A stretch of 64,000 bases of DNA. It comes from Pseudomonadota bacterium (lineage in GTDB: Bacteria > Pseudomonadota > Gammaproteobacteria > Steroidobacterales > Steroidobacteraceae). Shown one piece after another: positions 8,728-18,611 of the stretch. Location: positions 1-64,000 of the forward strand of contig JAJYDK010000013.1 in assembly GCA_021777555.1 (NCBI GenBank). Reading direction: 5' to 3'. Position numbers and translations under genes: made by a program. The notes under the pieces were generated by a model. The model had not been told where the DNA came from. It saw nothing but the letters and a program-made list of their open reading frames with translations, and searched no databases. Numbering within the stretch: the stretch's first letter is position 1; every line of letters begins with the position of its first letter.

Positions 8728-9561
8728 TTATGAGATTTCGATGTGGCCTTCGAAAGCGATCTCGGCCGGCCCGGTCAGCCAGATGGACTCGTCCGGGCCC
8801 GCCCAGCTCACCGAGAGCTCGCCGCCGCGCGTCATGACGGTCACGGTCGGTTCGAGAAGCCCCCAGAGGCGTCCCACCGCCACCGCCGCACAGGCGCCGG
8901 TGCCGCAAGCGAGCGTCTCACCCGCGCCGCGCTCATGGACTCGCAGGCGGATGTGCGCGCGGTCCACGACCTGCATGAACCCGACATTCACCCGGTTCGG
9001 GAAACGCGCATGCCCCTCGATCACCGGACCGAGCCGCGCCACGGGAGCCGAGTCGACCGACTCCACAACCAGGACGGCGTGCGGGTTGCCGATCGAGACC
9101 GCGCCGATCTCCAGGGTCTCGGCCCCGACCTCGAGCCGATAGCGCTCGGCCTGAGCGGGCGCCTCGAAGGGCAGGGCTCGCGGATCGAGGCGCACCGGCC
9201 CCATGTCCACCGAGACCGCGCCACTGGGCCGGGTCCGCGCCCGGATGAGGCCCGCCGGGCTGTCCATCGTGACCGCGCCGTCCTTCGCCAGGCCCCGGGA
9301 TGCCAGCAATGCGCCGATGCATCGCGCACCGTTGCCGCACTGCTCGACCTCGATGCCGTCGGCATTGAAAATCCGGTAGAACACCGCAGTACCGTCGCGT
9401 CTGGGCGGCTCGAGAATCAGCGCCTGATCGAAGCCGATGCCGGTGTGACGGTCGGCGAGGCGGCGCAGCTGCTCGGTCGAGAACGGCCGCGTGCCGGCCG
9501 GAGTATCGAACACCGCGAAGTCATTGCCCAGGCCGTGCATCTTGGTGAAGTCGATGCGCAT
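8728..9561 (-). CDS. dapF: Diaminopimelate epimerase
   Basis: A 277-residue PLP-independent epimerase that converts LL- to meso-diaminopimelate for lysine and peptidoglycan. The two catalytic cysteines are in EQCGNGARCIG and ACGTGACAAV, each in its conserved loop. The start at 9561 (MRIDFTKMHGLGNDFAVFD) matches the family; an in-frame codon four residues earlier does not. The lysA gene that often precedes dapF is absent; instead a two-component pair lies upstream. Confidence 0.96.
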   Translation of the reverse strand: MRIDFTKMHGLGNDFAVFDTPAGTRPFSTEQLRRLADRHTGIGFDQALILEPPRRDGTAVFYRIFNADGIEVEQCGNGARCIGALLASRGLAKDGAVTMDSPAGLIRARTRPSGAVSVDMGPVRLDPRALPFEAPAQAERYRLEVGAETLEIGAVSIGNPHAVLVVESVDSAPVARLGPVIEGHARFPNRVNVGFMQVVDRAHIRLRVHERGAGETLACGTGACAAVAVGRLWGLLEPTVTVMTRGGELSVSWAGPDESIWLTGPAEIAFEGHIEIS

Positions 9562-9599
9562 CGACGCGAGCATACCGCAACGGATCGGGCCGAGGCTCC

Positions 9600-10328
9600 C
9601 TACTTGAAGCGCTCCAGCAGCTCGCCGGCCAGGCGGCGGCTGACCGGCAGCGCCGTGACGCAGCCGCGCAACCGCACGCCGTAATGGCCATCGGGGTGGC
9701 GCTCGATGCGCTCCAGATGCCGCACGTTGACCAGGGCGTTGCGGTGGATGCGCACGAAGCCGCTCCCGAGCTCCTCCTCGAGTGTGCGCAGCGAGTCCTC
9801 GATCAGGTCCTCCCCGGTCAGGTGCCGCACCGTGATGTATTTCTGGCCCGCCTGAAAGAAGAGGACGTCCTCGATCGGAATGAGGCGGACCTCCTCGCGG
9901 CGGCGAATGCCGATGTGAGTGCGGCGCGACTCTCCGGAGACCGCGGCGAGGCGCTGCAGCTGGGGACGCGTGAGACGGTCGGCGTGCGCGAGCGCCGCGG
10001 CGAGCTTGTCCCGGTGCACCGGTTTCAGGAGATAGCCCACGGCCCGCGTCTCGAAGGCGTTGATGGCGTACTGGTCGTAGGCGGTGGTGAAGATGACGGC
10101 CGGCGGCTCGTCCAGGATGCCCAGGTGGCGCGCCGTCTCGATACCGTCCATGCCGGGCATCCGGACATCGAGCAACACCACGTCCGGGCCGCTGCGCGCG
10201 GCCTGCTCGAGCGCTTCCCGGCCGGTGGCCGCCTCGCCGATCACCTCGGCCCCGCCGATCTCCGCCAGCAGGCGCCTCAGGCGCTCACGCGCCGGAAGCT
10301 CATCATCGACGATGAGGGTCCTCAGCAT
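9600..10328 (-). CDS. LytTR-type response regulator (AlgR-like)
   Basis: A 242-residue response regulator. The receiver domain covers about residues 1-118: acidic pocket in IVDDELPARERLRR, phospho-acceptor Asp in VVLLDVRMPGMDG, switch Thr in IFTTAYDQYA, Lys in YLLKPVHRDKL. The C-terminal LytTR DNA-binding domain (about 140-240) includes IPIEDVLFFQAGQKYITVRH and GSGFVRIHRNALVNVRHLE. The gene follows the kinase by 7 bp. In Pseudomonas the same pair (AlgZ/AlgR) controls alginate, twitching and virulence. Targets here are not visible. Confidence 0.88.
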   Translation of the reverse strand: MLRTLIVDDELPARERLRRLLAEIGGAEVIGEAATGREALEQAARSGPDVVLLDVRMPGMDGIETARHLGILDEPPAVIFTTAYDQYAINAFETRAVGYLLKPVHRDKLAAALAHADRLTRPQLQRLAAVSGESRRTHIGIRRREEVRLIPIEDVLFFQAGQKYITVRHLTGEDLIEDSLRTLEEELGSGFVRIHRNALVNVRHLERIERHPDGHYGVRLRGCVTALPVSRRLAGELLERFK

Positions 10329-10335
10329 GCGCAGG

Positions 10336-11424
10336 TCAGCCCGCCGCGGGCGGCGCGCTGGTGGTGTAGGGGAAACGCAGCGTCACGATGTATTCCTCAT
10401 CGAAGCGGCCGGCCTTCACCAGCGAGCGTTCGCCGTAGAGCAGTGCCAGGCGCTCGCGGGTGTTGGCGAGCGCCAGCCGGTTGCCTTCGCGCTCGTTCTG
10501 CCGCTCGCTCACCGGATTGCGTACCACCACGGAGATCAGCTCCGCGGCCCGCTCCCCCGTGATGGTCACCGTCCCGCCTTCGGGCCGCGGCTCGATGCCA
10601 TGATAAATCGCGTTCTCGAGCAGCGGCTGCAGCAGCAGGCCCGGCACCCGCGCATCCGGCGGCAGACCGGCCACGGACCAAGTCACCTGCAGCCGCGCGC
10701 CGAGCCGCAGCTGCTCGATGCGCTGATAGGTGCGCGCGATCTCCAGCTCCTCGGCCAGGGTGATCGTCTGGTGCCGGTCGCTCAGGGAGGCCCGAAAGAG
10801 GTCCGCCAGGTCCTGCACCGCCTGCTCGGCGAGCGCCGGGTCCGAGCGCGTGAGCGAGGCGATGGTATTCATGCTGTTGAAGAGAAAGTGCGGGCGGATA
10901 CGCGCCTGCAGCGCGTGGACCCGGGCGGTGGCGCCCAACTCGATGTTGCGCCGCCACTGGTGGGTCACATAGAAGTACCGCAGCGCGACGGCGCAGATGA
11001 CGAAGCCGATGGCCGTATTGCGCAAAACGAACGGCCAGAGCCGCGCCGGGAAGAAGGCGGCGCCGCCGGCACCGGCCACGAACGCGCTGCGGCCGAGCAG
11101 AAACACCGCCGCCGAGATCACGGCAATCATGGCGGTCAACATCGCGAGCACCATCACCGAGCCGCGCACGACGCTGAGCCGGGCCAGCCGTGGCCGCAGC
11201 CCGCACAGCAGCGCCGCGCCCACCAGGCCGACCCACAGCAGGAACAGCGAGCTGCGCGCGAGCTCCCCCCAGAAATCGACGGAGGCGCTCTGCCGGGCGA
11301 TCGAGAGCACGATGGCGGTCAGCTCCGCGATCAGCACGATGGCGAACGCCGCGCGGGAAGCGCAGAAGTCCGGCAGGTAGAAGGCGTCCGCGTTGCCGCG
11401 GAAGGTGCCGCCTGGAGTGGCCAC
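10336..11424 (-). CDS. Sensor histidine kinase, LytS/AlgZ type
   Basis: A 362-residue membrane kinase starting at a GTG. About four hydrophobic segments lie within residues 25-160 (for example FAIVLIAELTAIVLS, SVMVLAMLTAMIAVISAAVFLL), with almost no periplasmic loop, as in AlgZ/FimS. The His_kinase domain has RIRPHFLFNSMNTIASL with the phospho-acceptor His, and the ATP-binding part shows LLLQPLLENAIYHGIEPRPEGG (N box). It partners with the LytTR regulator directly downstream. What it senses is unknown. Confidence 0.87.
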   Translation of the reverse strand: MATPGGTFRGNADAFYLPDFCASRAAFAIVLIAELTAIVLSIARQSASVDFWGELARSSLFLLWVGLVGAALLCGLRPRLARLSVVRGSVMVLAMLTAMIAVISAAVFLLGRSAFVAGAGGAAFFPARLWPFVLRNTAIGFVICAVALRYFYVTHQWRRNIELGATARVHALQARIRPHFLFNSMNTIASLTRSDPALAEQAVQDLADLFRASLSDRHQTITLAEELEIARTYQRIEQLRLGARLQVTWSVAGLPPDARVPGLLLQPLLENAIYHGIEPRPEGGTVTITGERAAELISVVVRNPVSERQNEREGNRLALANTRERLALLYGERSLVKAGRFDEEYIVTLRFPYTTSAPPAAG

Positions 11425-11573
11425 TGGGTCTCTGGCTGATCGCTCGGGACGAATTGCGGATGGGCCCGTGCCGGTCGTGAGCCAGTCGATGGCATCACGA
11501 CCGGACCGTGCGCCCCCATTGTAGAGGCTATCAGTCCGTCGGGGTATCGGCGCGGATCGCGAACCGGGTCACA

Positions 11574-13106
<1,533 letters not shown>

Positions 13107-13159
13107 GGGCGTATCCGGGGCACGGGCGATGGACTCGAGTCTAGGCCAGCGCGCCCAGG

Positions 13160-13203
13160 TTGAGAATCCGCGGCTGCCGACTACACTGTTCAATGAATTG
13201 AAC
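13160..13203 (+). promoter_or_regulatory. LysR-gene promoter with palindromic operator
   Basis: TTGAGA (13160-13165) and TACACT (13182-13187) are 16 bp apart and read toward the LysR gene. A perfect inverted repeat GTTCAAT-GA-ATTGAAC (13188-13203) covers the expected transcription start. It contains the T-N-A spacing seen in LysR-type boxes. Bound regulator would block its own promoter and could also act on mmsA, whose start is 81 bp to the left. Confidence 0.55.
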
Positions 13204-13217
13204 GATGAGGTACGTCC

Positions 13218-14168
13218 ATGGGAGCTCCGGAGACCGCCGCGATTCTGCCCGATCTGCACATGCTGACGGTGATCGCCGAGACACGCAGCCTCACCCTGAC
13301 CGCGCGCCGGCTGGGGGTGGCCAAGTCCTCAGTCAGCATGCGCCTGAAGAATTTCGAGCGCACGCTCGGCGTGCCGCTCGTGCGCCGCACCACCCGCTCC
13401 ATCACCCTGACCTCCGCCGGCCAACAGCTGGTGAGCGAGACGGGCGGCTCTTTTGCGCACATCGAGCAGGGAATAGCCGGTGTGAAGGATCTGGCCGGCG
13501 CGCCGCGCGGGCTGGTGCGCATCACGGCACCCGTCGCCTTGGGACGCCAGCACATCGCACCCGCCATCCCGGGGCTGCTCCAGCGCTATCCTGACATCCG
13601 CCTGGAGATCGAGCTCACCGACCGGTTCGTCAACCTCGTGCAGGAGGGATTTGACCTCGCCATCCGCCACGCGAGCCGCGTGCCCGAGTCCCATATCGCC
13701 ACGTCACTTTGCGATACGCGCTCGGTGCTGTTGGCGAGCGCGCAATATCTCGCAAGACGCGGCACGCCCGGGCATCCGGCGGATCTGGCACGCCACGACT
13801 GTCTGCTCTACCTGCGCGACGGCACACCGAGCTGGTCATTCGAGCTCGGCTCTGGCCGCCGGCGCGCGGAGCGGGTCAACGTTCCCGTCCGAGGCCCACT
13901 GAAGGCCAACAACAGCGAGGTGCTGCGCGAAGCCGTCGCCGGCGGCCTTGGCATCGGCATGCTCCCGGACTTCACCGCCTGGAGCGGTACGGCCCCGGTG
14001 AGCCTGGTGCAGGTACTGCCGGACTGGAGACCCGTGGGCTTCTTCGGCGAGCGCTTGCAGGCCATCCGACCGTGGGCGCCACGCACCCCGCGCGCCGTGC
14101 AGTGCGTGATCGATCATTTGCGCACCGTTCTGGGCGGGGGATTCAAACCTTCGTCGACTGCGCAATGA
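13218..14168 (+). CDS. LysR family transcriptional regulator
   Basis: A 316-residue LysR-type regulator. The winged helix-turn-helix is at about residues 12-70 ([20 protein letters not shown] then [20 protein letters not shown]), followed by a linker helix and a two-lobed effector domain ([40 protein letters not shown]). It belongs to the CrgA/DmlR-like subgroup in overall pattern. It diverges from mmsA across 111 bp containing a perfect palindrome, which suggests control of mmsA and itself. The effector is unknown. Confidence 0.85.
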   Translation: MGAPETAAILPDLHMLTVIAETRSLTLTARRLGVAKSSVSMRLKNFERTLGVPLVRRTTRSITLTSAGQQLVSETGGSFAHIEQGIAGVKDLAGAPRGLVRITAPVALGRQHIAPAIPGLLQRYPDIRLEIELTDRFVNLVQEGFDLAIRHASRVPESHIATSLCDTRSVLLASAQYLARRGTPGHPADLARHDCLLYLRDGTPSWSFELGSGRRRAERVNVPVRGPLKANNSEVLREAVAGGLGIGMLPDFTAWSGTAPVSLVQVLPDWRPVGFFGERLQAIRPWAPRTPRAVQCVIDHLRTVLGGGFKPSSTAQ

Positions 14169-14429
14169 CATAGAGGGCAACGCCGTACTCCACCGGATGC
14201 GGGGCGTCCGATCTACGCCAGCGGACCCGAAGGCACGCAGGAATCGCGGTTTCGCTCGTCGCGGTCTCCATGTGGCTCGGGCAGGGTGGCGGCAGGCTGC
14301 AATCGGCGCGGAAGCCCGCGCCCGATTCACCGGAACCGGTGGGAGACCGTACGGAGGACCGCTTCTGGAAGTTCGGCGTCTTCTACTTCAACCGCGACGA
14401 TCCATCCATGATGGATGCGATGATCGGAG

Positions 14430-15137
14430 TCACAGACTCTGTGTCGAAGCCCGCATGCGGGCTGCGGCACCCGCTTTGCGCGCGCGAGCCGCGTAGCTGA
14501 ATGTCCATAGCACCGTGAGCAGCGTCGCCGAGCCGAGAACGATGGGCGACACGGCGAGAACCGTCGGCGGCGAAACGGTGTAGATCAACGCGACGCGCAC
14601 CGTGAATTCCCCGACAAAGACCAGTCCCCACACCAGCGTCATGATGCGCTGCACGCGGCGGAAGCCCTGGTACTGCCAGAGCTGATCGAAGCGCGCGCGC
14701 CGGAGCGGGTCGCTGCCCGCAGCGAAGAACCGCCCGAAGTAGAACATCACCGGATGGCGCGAGCGAAACAGCAGCGAGACGAGGCAGGCGAGCCCGAACG
14801 CCCCGGTGAACAGCGATTCGCGGATCAACAGCAGCTTCGCGCTGCCGCCCACCAGCAGGGCGGCGAGGCCGAACAGCAGGCCGACCAGGATGAGCACGCT
14901 GATGGGATCGAGCTCGCGGCGGCGCAGCAGCCCATGGAGACTCTTCAGGGTGGGGAAGATGCTCGCCACGAGCAGCGCAACGACTTCGGAGCGCGAGAAG
15001 TAGTGCATCGAGAGCCAGTAGCAGCCGAATGGAATTCCCGCATCGATCGCCATCTCCCGCATCATCGGCAGGACACCGGGCCGCTGCGACGCAGCGAACC
15101 CATCATCGGCCGGCGGGATCTGCTCATGTGGAGGCAT
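14430..15137 (-). CDS. VC0807-like multipass membrane protein next to the Rieske oxygenase
   Basis: A 235-residue integral membrane protein with about five to six hydrophobic stretches (VVALLVASIFPTLKSL, PISVLILVGLLFGLAALLVG, SLFTGAFGLACLVSLLF, MTLVWGLVFVGEFTVRVALI, TVLAVSPIVLGSATLLTVLW). The pattern, including SRHPVMFYFGRFFAAG, is that of VC0807-type proteins of unknown function. The ATG at 15137 has an AGGAG site; upstream in-frame sequence is Arg-rich and not protein-like. It follows the Rieske gene by 10 bp, so the two are almost surely co-transcribed. Confidence 0.6.
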   Translation of the reverse strand: MPPHEQIPPADDGFAASQRPGVLPMMREMAIDAGIPFGCYWLSMHYFSRSEVVALLVASIFPTLKSLHGLLRRRELDPISVLILVGLLFGLAALLVGGSAKLLLIRESLFTGAFGLACLVSLLFRSRHPVMFYFGRFFAAGSDPLRRARFDQLWQYQGFRRVQRIMTLVWGLVFVGEFTVRVALIYTVSPPTVLAVSPIVLGSATLLTVLWTFSYAARARKAGAAARMRASTQSL

Positions 15138-15147
15138 GGGGATTCTC

Positions 15148-16182
15148 CTAGGCGCGAACCGGGACGACGCGCCGGTGAGGAAGGGTGCCGCGCGCGCTCG
15201 GCCAGCGCCCCTGGGCGGCGAGCGCGATGATGCGCCGCGCCAGCAGAGTCGAAGTGTCTGCGCCAACGCTGTTCTCGAATTCGACGCCTTCGCCGTCGTA
15301 GGCGCGCTGCGCGCTCTCGATGAGGAGACGATCCTGGACCAAGACCGTCGGCTCCTCCTCGCTCCAGCGCACCCGCACGCCCGCGAGCGGTGTGCTCGAG
15401 GGCATGATCGAGTTGAGCCACTCGAGGCGGCACGTATGCGGCCCGGTCGGCACGAGATGCAGGATGATGATGATGCGTTGTCCTGCGCCGAGCTCGAGCG
15501 TCAGGCGGTCGGGCAGATCGAAGCGCGCCTTGAACCAGGAGGTCTCGGGAATCGGCTCGGATTCGTTCTCGGTGGCCGGTCCGAACAACACCATGCCGGT
15601 GTCGATCAGGCGGGTCTCGTAGGCGTGCTCGGTGAAGCCGGCCATCTGGTTGTGGAAGAATTGTCCGTGCGTCCAGGGGTGGGCGAAGACCGGATGACAC
15701 CAGTCGAGGTTGTTCTCGATGCCGACCGTCGCGGCGCACTGCATGGGCAGCGTTCCCTGCTGCCAGAGGAATGCGTCCATCGGCTCGATCCGCGCCGGCG
15801 GCGCCGGCGATGCCTCGGCGCCGGTCCACACCCAGAGGTAGGCATCCTGTTCCACGCACGGGAAGCTTCTGACCCGCGCGCGCTGACCGGGCTGCGCGCC
15901 CTGCGTCAGGGAGGGAATGTGCACGCAGCAGCCCTGGCCGTCGTATTCCCAGCCGTGATAGGCGCACGCGAGCCGATCCCCGCTCACCGCGCCCAATGAG
16001 AGCCTTACGCCGCGGTGACAACATCTGTCGAGGAGCGCATGCGCAGTGCCGGCCGCGTCCCGAAACAGCACGATGTCGTGGCTCAGAACGCGGCAGCTCA
16101 GGGGCCCGGACGCCAGGCGGCTCGATGGTGCGGCGATGTACCAGGCCGATTGAATGACCGGAAAGATGGTGTCGGTGTCCAC
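15148..16182 (-). CDS. Rieske non-heme iron oxygenase, alpha-subunit type
   Basis: A 344-residue ring-hydroxylating or O-demethylating oxygenase of the VanA/phthalate-oxygenase-like class. The Rieske cluster ligands are Cys54, His56, Cys73 and His76 (DRCCHRG...LACAYHGW). A Cys replaces the common Pro in the first pair. The mononuclear iron site follows in NNLDWCHPVFAHPWTH. Such enzymes need a reductase, and none is encoded nearby. A membrane protein follows in the same operon. A CRP-like palindrome lies 83 bp upstream. The substrate is unknown; methoxyaromatic, sterol-like or other hydrophobic acids are all possible. Confidence 0.82.
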   Translation of the reverse strand: MDTDTIFPVIQSAWYIAAPSSRLASGPLSCRVLSHDIVLFRDAAGTAHALLDRCCHRGVRLSLGAVSGDRLACAYHGWEYDGQGCCVHIPSLTQGAQPGQRARVRSFPCVEQDAYLWVWTGAEASPAPPARIEPMDAFLWQQGTLPMQCAATVGIENNLDWCHPVFAHPWTHGQFFHNQMAGFTEHAYETRLIDTGMVLFGPATENESEPIPETSWFKARFDLPDRLTLELGAGQRIIIILHLVPTGPHTCRLEWLNSIMPSSTPLAGVRVRWSEEEPTVLVQDRLLIESAQRAYDGEGVEFENSVGADTSTLLARRIIALAAQGRWPSARGTLPHRRVVPVRA

Positions 16183-16264
16183 GATCAGCCCCCTCCATCA
16201 CGCCCCGGACCGGAACATAGACCACACGGCCCGGAGGCGGCAGTTTGATTCGTCAGGATCCGCA

Positions 16265-16280
16265 GGTGACATGTGTCACC
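16265..16280. promoter_or_regulatory. CRP/Clp-type palindrome upstream of the Rieske operon
   Basis: GGTGACA-TG-TGTCACC is a perfect inverted repeat that contains GTGA-N6-TCAC, the core of CRP/Vfr/Clp sites. It lies 83 bp before the Rieske gene and 132 bp before the small basic protein gene on the other strand, so it could act on either. Confidence 0.45.
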
Positions 16281-16371
16281 CCGCGGCACCGCCGGTGCAT
16301 CGGGCTGGGGACGGGACGTCGCGGCGGCGCTCATCGAAGAGGGGGCGTAGAACTGCCTGGTCGCGCAGACG

Positions 16372-16377
16372 TATACT
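16372..16377 (+). promoter_or_regulatory. Probable -10 element for the small basic protein gene
   Basis: TATACT (5 of 6 to consensus) lies 34 bp before the ATG at 16412. No strong -35 is visible. Confidence 0.3.
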
Positions 16378-16411
16378 CGATCCACCTTCAATAGAGGCCG
16401 AGGGGAATCGT

Positions 16412-16519
16412 ATGAGTAAGGGCATGGATAAGAAAAAGGAGACGAAGAAGAAGCCGGCGAAAACCTTCGAAGAGAAGCGCGCGGCCAAGCGGGAAAAGCG
16501 GCAGACCAGAGGACGCTGA
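16412..16519 (+). CDS. Small Lys-rich protein (35 residues)
   Basis: A tiny gene with a good ribosome site (GAGGGG, 6 bp before ATG) encoding MSKGMDKKKETKKKPAKTFE and then a basic tail ending RQTRGR. More than half of the residues are Lys, Arg or Glu. The MSKGxDKKK...PAKT.EKRAAK pattern is one I recognise from small conserved hypothetical proteins of gammaproteobacteria. It is probably disordered and nucleic-acid binding, but no function is known. It lies alone between oppositely oriented operons. Confidence 0.65.
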   Translation: MSKGMDKKKETKKKPAKTFEEKRAAKREKRQTRGR

Positions 16520-16643
16520 CGGGCGCTCACCCCGACGCGCCGCGGCGGATGTCACGCCTCAGGCGCCGAGGGCTCCGGGCAGGTCTCGGCTCGACCGGGC
16601 GTGTCATCAGAGCGCATGGGCAGCGCGGAGCCCTCGCCAGGGA

Positions 16644-17363
16644 TTACATCGCGCGGCCGCCGTAAGTCTCCCGCTGGAGGCCGTCCAGGAATCTCTCGAG
16701 CTCGGCCGCCCGCTGGCGCCCGATGCGGAGCGCGGCGCGCGTGATGAGTCGCGGTGGAATGGATTTCAGGAAACCACGAAGCGTTTTGACCGCAGGAGCG
16801 AAACTCGGCGCCTTCGCACCCGTGAGCGACAGGATGCGCGCAGCGCCGATATCGCCGAGGAAATCCAGCGAGTCCGCATCGTGCAGGACAATCGCGGTGG
16901 GGTCTTTTCCGGGATCGTCGTAGTACATGTGACCGCGCTCGGCCTGCTGCACGATGGCGATCTTCTCCGGCGGGAACCCCACGCTTTTGAGAAGCGCCGG
17001 GCTTTGCAGCGCCGCGCAGTCGCCATGCTCCATTTTCCGTGCGCAGGGGCGAAATGCCGCCATGTCGTGCAGGAACGCCGCAGCGAACAGCGCATCCCGG
17101 TCGATGTTCAGATGATCGTCCTTGGCGAGCCGCAGCGCCATCAAGTAGTCGCGCACGGAATGCTGCCAGCCCCACGCCGGATGCCGGAAGCCATCGTGAG
17201 CGAGTTCATAGATCTTCACCTTCCATGGCGTATTCAGCGGAATCCCAGCCGCGGCGACCACGGGAGCGTCGGCCGCCATCACAGGTCGAGTCACGGCGCC
17301 CACAAACAGCAGACCAGCGGCCAGGATGGATAGCGGGATCCCGCGGCAGGCGGACGGCGTCAT
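16644..17363 (-). CDS. Exported HD-domain phosphohydrolase-like protein
   Basis: A 239-residue protein with an N-terminal signal (PLSILAAGLLFVGAVTRPVMA), then an HD domain: His in GWQHSVRDYLMAL, the HD pair in AAFLHDMAAF, and a final Asp in VLHDADSLDFLG. These residues normally bind one or two metals and cleave phosphate esters. HD proteins are usually cytosolic, so an exported one is uncommon. The start at 17363 is set by a GAGGAG site 7 bp before. It lies just downstream of argH but starts from its own leader, and the substrate is unknown. Confidence 0.65.
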   Translation of the reverse strand: MTPSACRGIPLSILAAGLLFVGAVTRPVMAADAPVVAAAGIPLNTPWKVKIYELAHDGFRHPAWGWQHSVRDYLMALRLAKDDHLNIDRDALFAAAFLHDMAAFRPCARKMEHGDCAALQSPALLKSVGFPPEKIAIVQQAERGHMYYDDPGKDPTAIVLHDADSLDFLGDIGAARILSLTGAKAPSFAPAVKTLRGFLKSIPPRLITRAALRIGRQRAAELERFLDGLQRETYGGRAM

Positions 17364-17418
17364 TGACGTACTCCTCGAAGCAGGACGTGAAACAGTCACG
17401 GATGGCCGGCGAGGCCCG

Positions 17419-18609
17419 TCAGTCCTTCCCCTTGAGCTTCGCCCCGACCCGCCGATACGCCTCGCGGAACGGGATGCCCTCGCTCACGACCAGCCGGTTG
17501 GCTTCCTCGGCGGCGTGGATCGCGGGGTCGAGGCTGATCCGATCGGGCCGGAAGGCCATGGCATCGAGCGCGGCGGGCAGGATGCCGAGGGTCTGCCGGG
17601 CGATGTCGATGCTGCGGAACAGTGGAAATTTCAGCAGCTGCAGGTCGCGCTGGTATCCCGAAGGCAGCTTGGCGCAGATCGCGAGCGCCTCGGTGAGACA
17701 GGCTTGCGCCGTGGCGCTGCGGCCGCGGATCAGCTCGAAGACGTCCGGGTTGCGCTTCTGCGGCATGATCGAGGAGCCGGTGGTGAAGGCATCGGGCAGC
17801 TCGAGGAAGCCGAACTCCTGCGTGTAGAAGAGCAGCACGTCCGCGGCCAGGCGGCCGAGATCCTGCATCAGGAGCGCGATCTGCAGCAGCAGCTCGGCCT
17901 CGGCCTTCCCCCGGGACAGCTGCACCGCGGTCACCGGCTCCTGCACCGCCACGAATCCCAACTTGTCCCGGGTCGATTCACGCGCGAGCGGCAGCCCCGG
18001 CGTGCCATAGCCGGCCGCCGAGCCGAGCGGGCTGCGGCCCAGGCGGCGCTGGACCTGATGCAACCCTTCGGCATCGTCACGGAGCTCGGCGCCAAAGCCA
18101 CCGGCCCACAGCGGGACCGAGCTTGGCATGGCCTGCTGCATGTGCGTGTAGCCGGGCAGAACCGTGTCGCGCTCGCGCGCGCCCAGACGGTCCAAGGCCT
18201 CCGCCGCGGCCACCGCGCCGCCACTCAGCTCTTCGGTCGCATCGCGCAGGTACAGCCGCAGCGCCGTCAGCACCTGATCATTGCGCGAGCGCCCGAGGTG
18301 CACCCGCCCGCCGGCCGGGCCGATCCGTTCGGTCAGGCGGCGCTCGAGGGCCGTCTGGCCGTCTTCGTCCGCCAGCTCGATGCGCCACAGGCCGCGCGCG
18401 TGCTCATCGGCAAGCGCCGTGAGCCCGGCGCAGATCGCTTCCAGGTCCGCCGCCGAGAGCAGCCGCTGCTCGTGGAGCATTTCGGCGTGCGCGATCGAGG
18501 CGCGCACGTCATACGGCACGAGGCGCTCATCCAGCGCGTAGTCCTCACCCGCGGTGTAGCGCAATACCCGCTCATCGAGCGGCGCGCCCTTGTCCCAGAG
18601 ACGAGTCAC
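17419..18609 (-). CDS. argH: Argininosuccinate lyase
   Basis: A 396-residue lyase that splits argininosuccinate into arginine and fumarate, the last step of the pathway. The superfamily signature GSSIMPQKRNPDVFELIRG, the catalytic region PGYTHMQQAMPSSV and LGRSRNDQVLTALRLYLRD are present. It is shorter than the 450-470 residue E. coli type, mainly at the C terminus, as in xanthomonad and Bacteroidetes forms. It starts with GTG only 2 bp after the argB stop and is the last gene of the arg operon. Confidence 0.94.
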   Translation of the reverse strand: MTRLWDKGAPLDERVLRYTAGEDYALDERLVPYDVRASIAHAEMLHEQRLLSAADLEAICAGLTALADEHARGLWRIELADEDGQTALERRLTERIGPAGGRVHLGRSRNDQVLTALRLYLRDATEELSGGAVAAAEALDRLGARERDTVLPGYTHMQQAMPSSVPLWAGGFGAELRDDAEGLHQVQRRLGRSPLGSAAGYGTPGLPLARESTRDKLGFVAVQEPVTAVQLSRGKAEAELLLQIALLMQDLGRLAADVLLFYTQEFGFLELPDAFTTGSSIMPQKRNPDVFELIRGRSATAQACLTEALAICAKLPSGYQRDLQLLKFPLFRSIDIARQTLGILPAALDAMAFRPDRISLDPAIHAAEEANRLVVSEGIPFREAYRRVGAKLKGKD

Positions 18610-18611
18610 GC

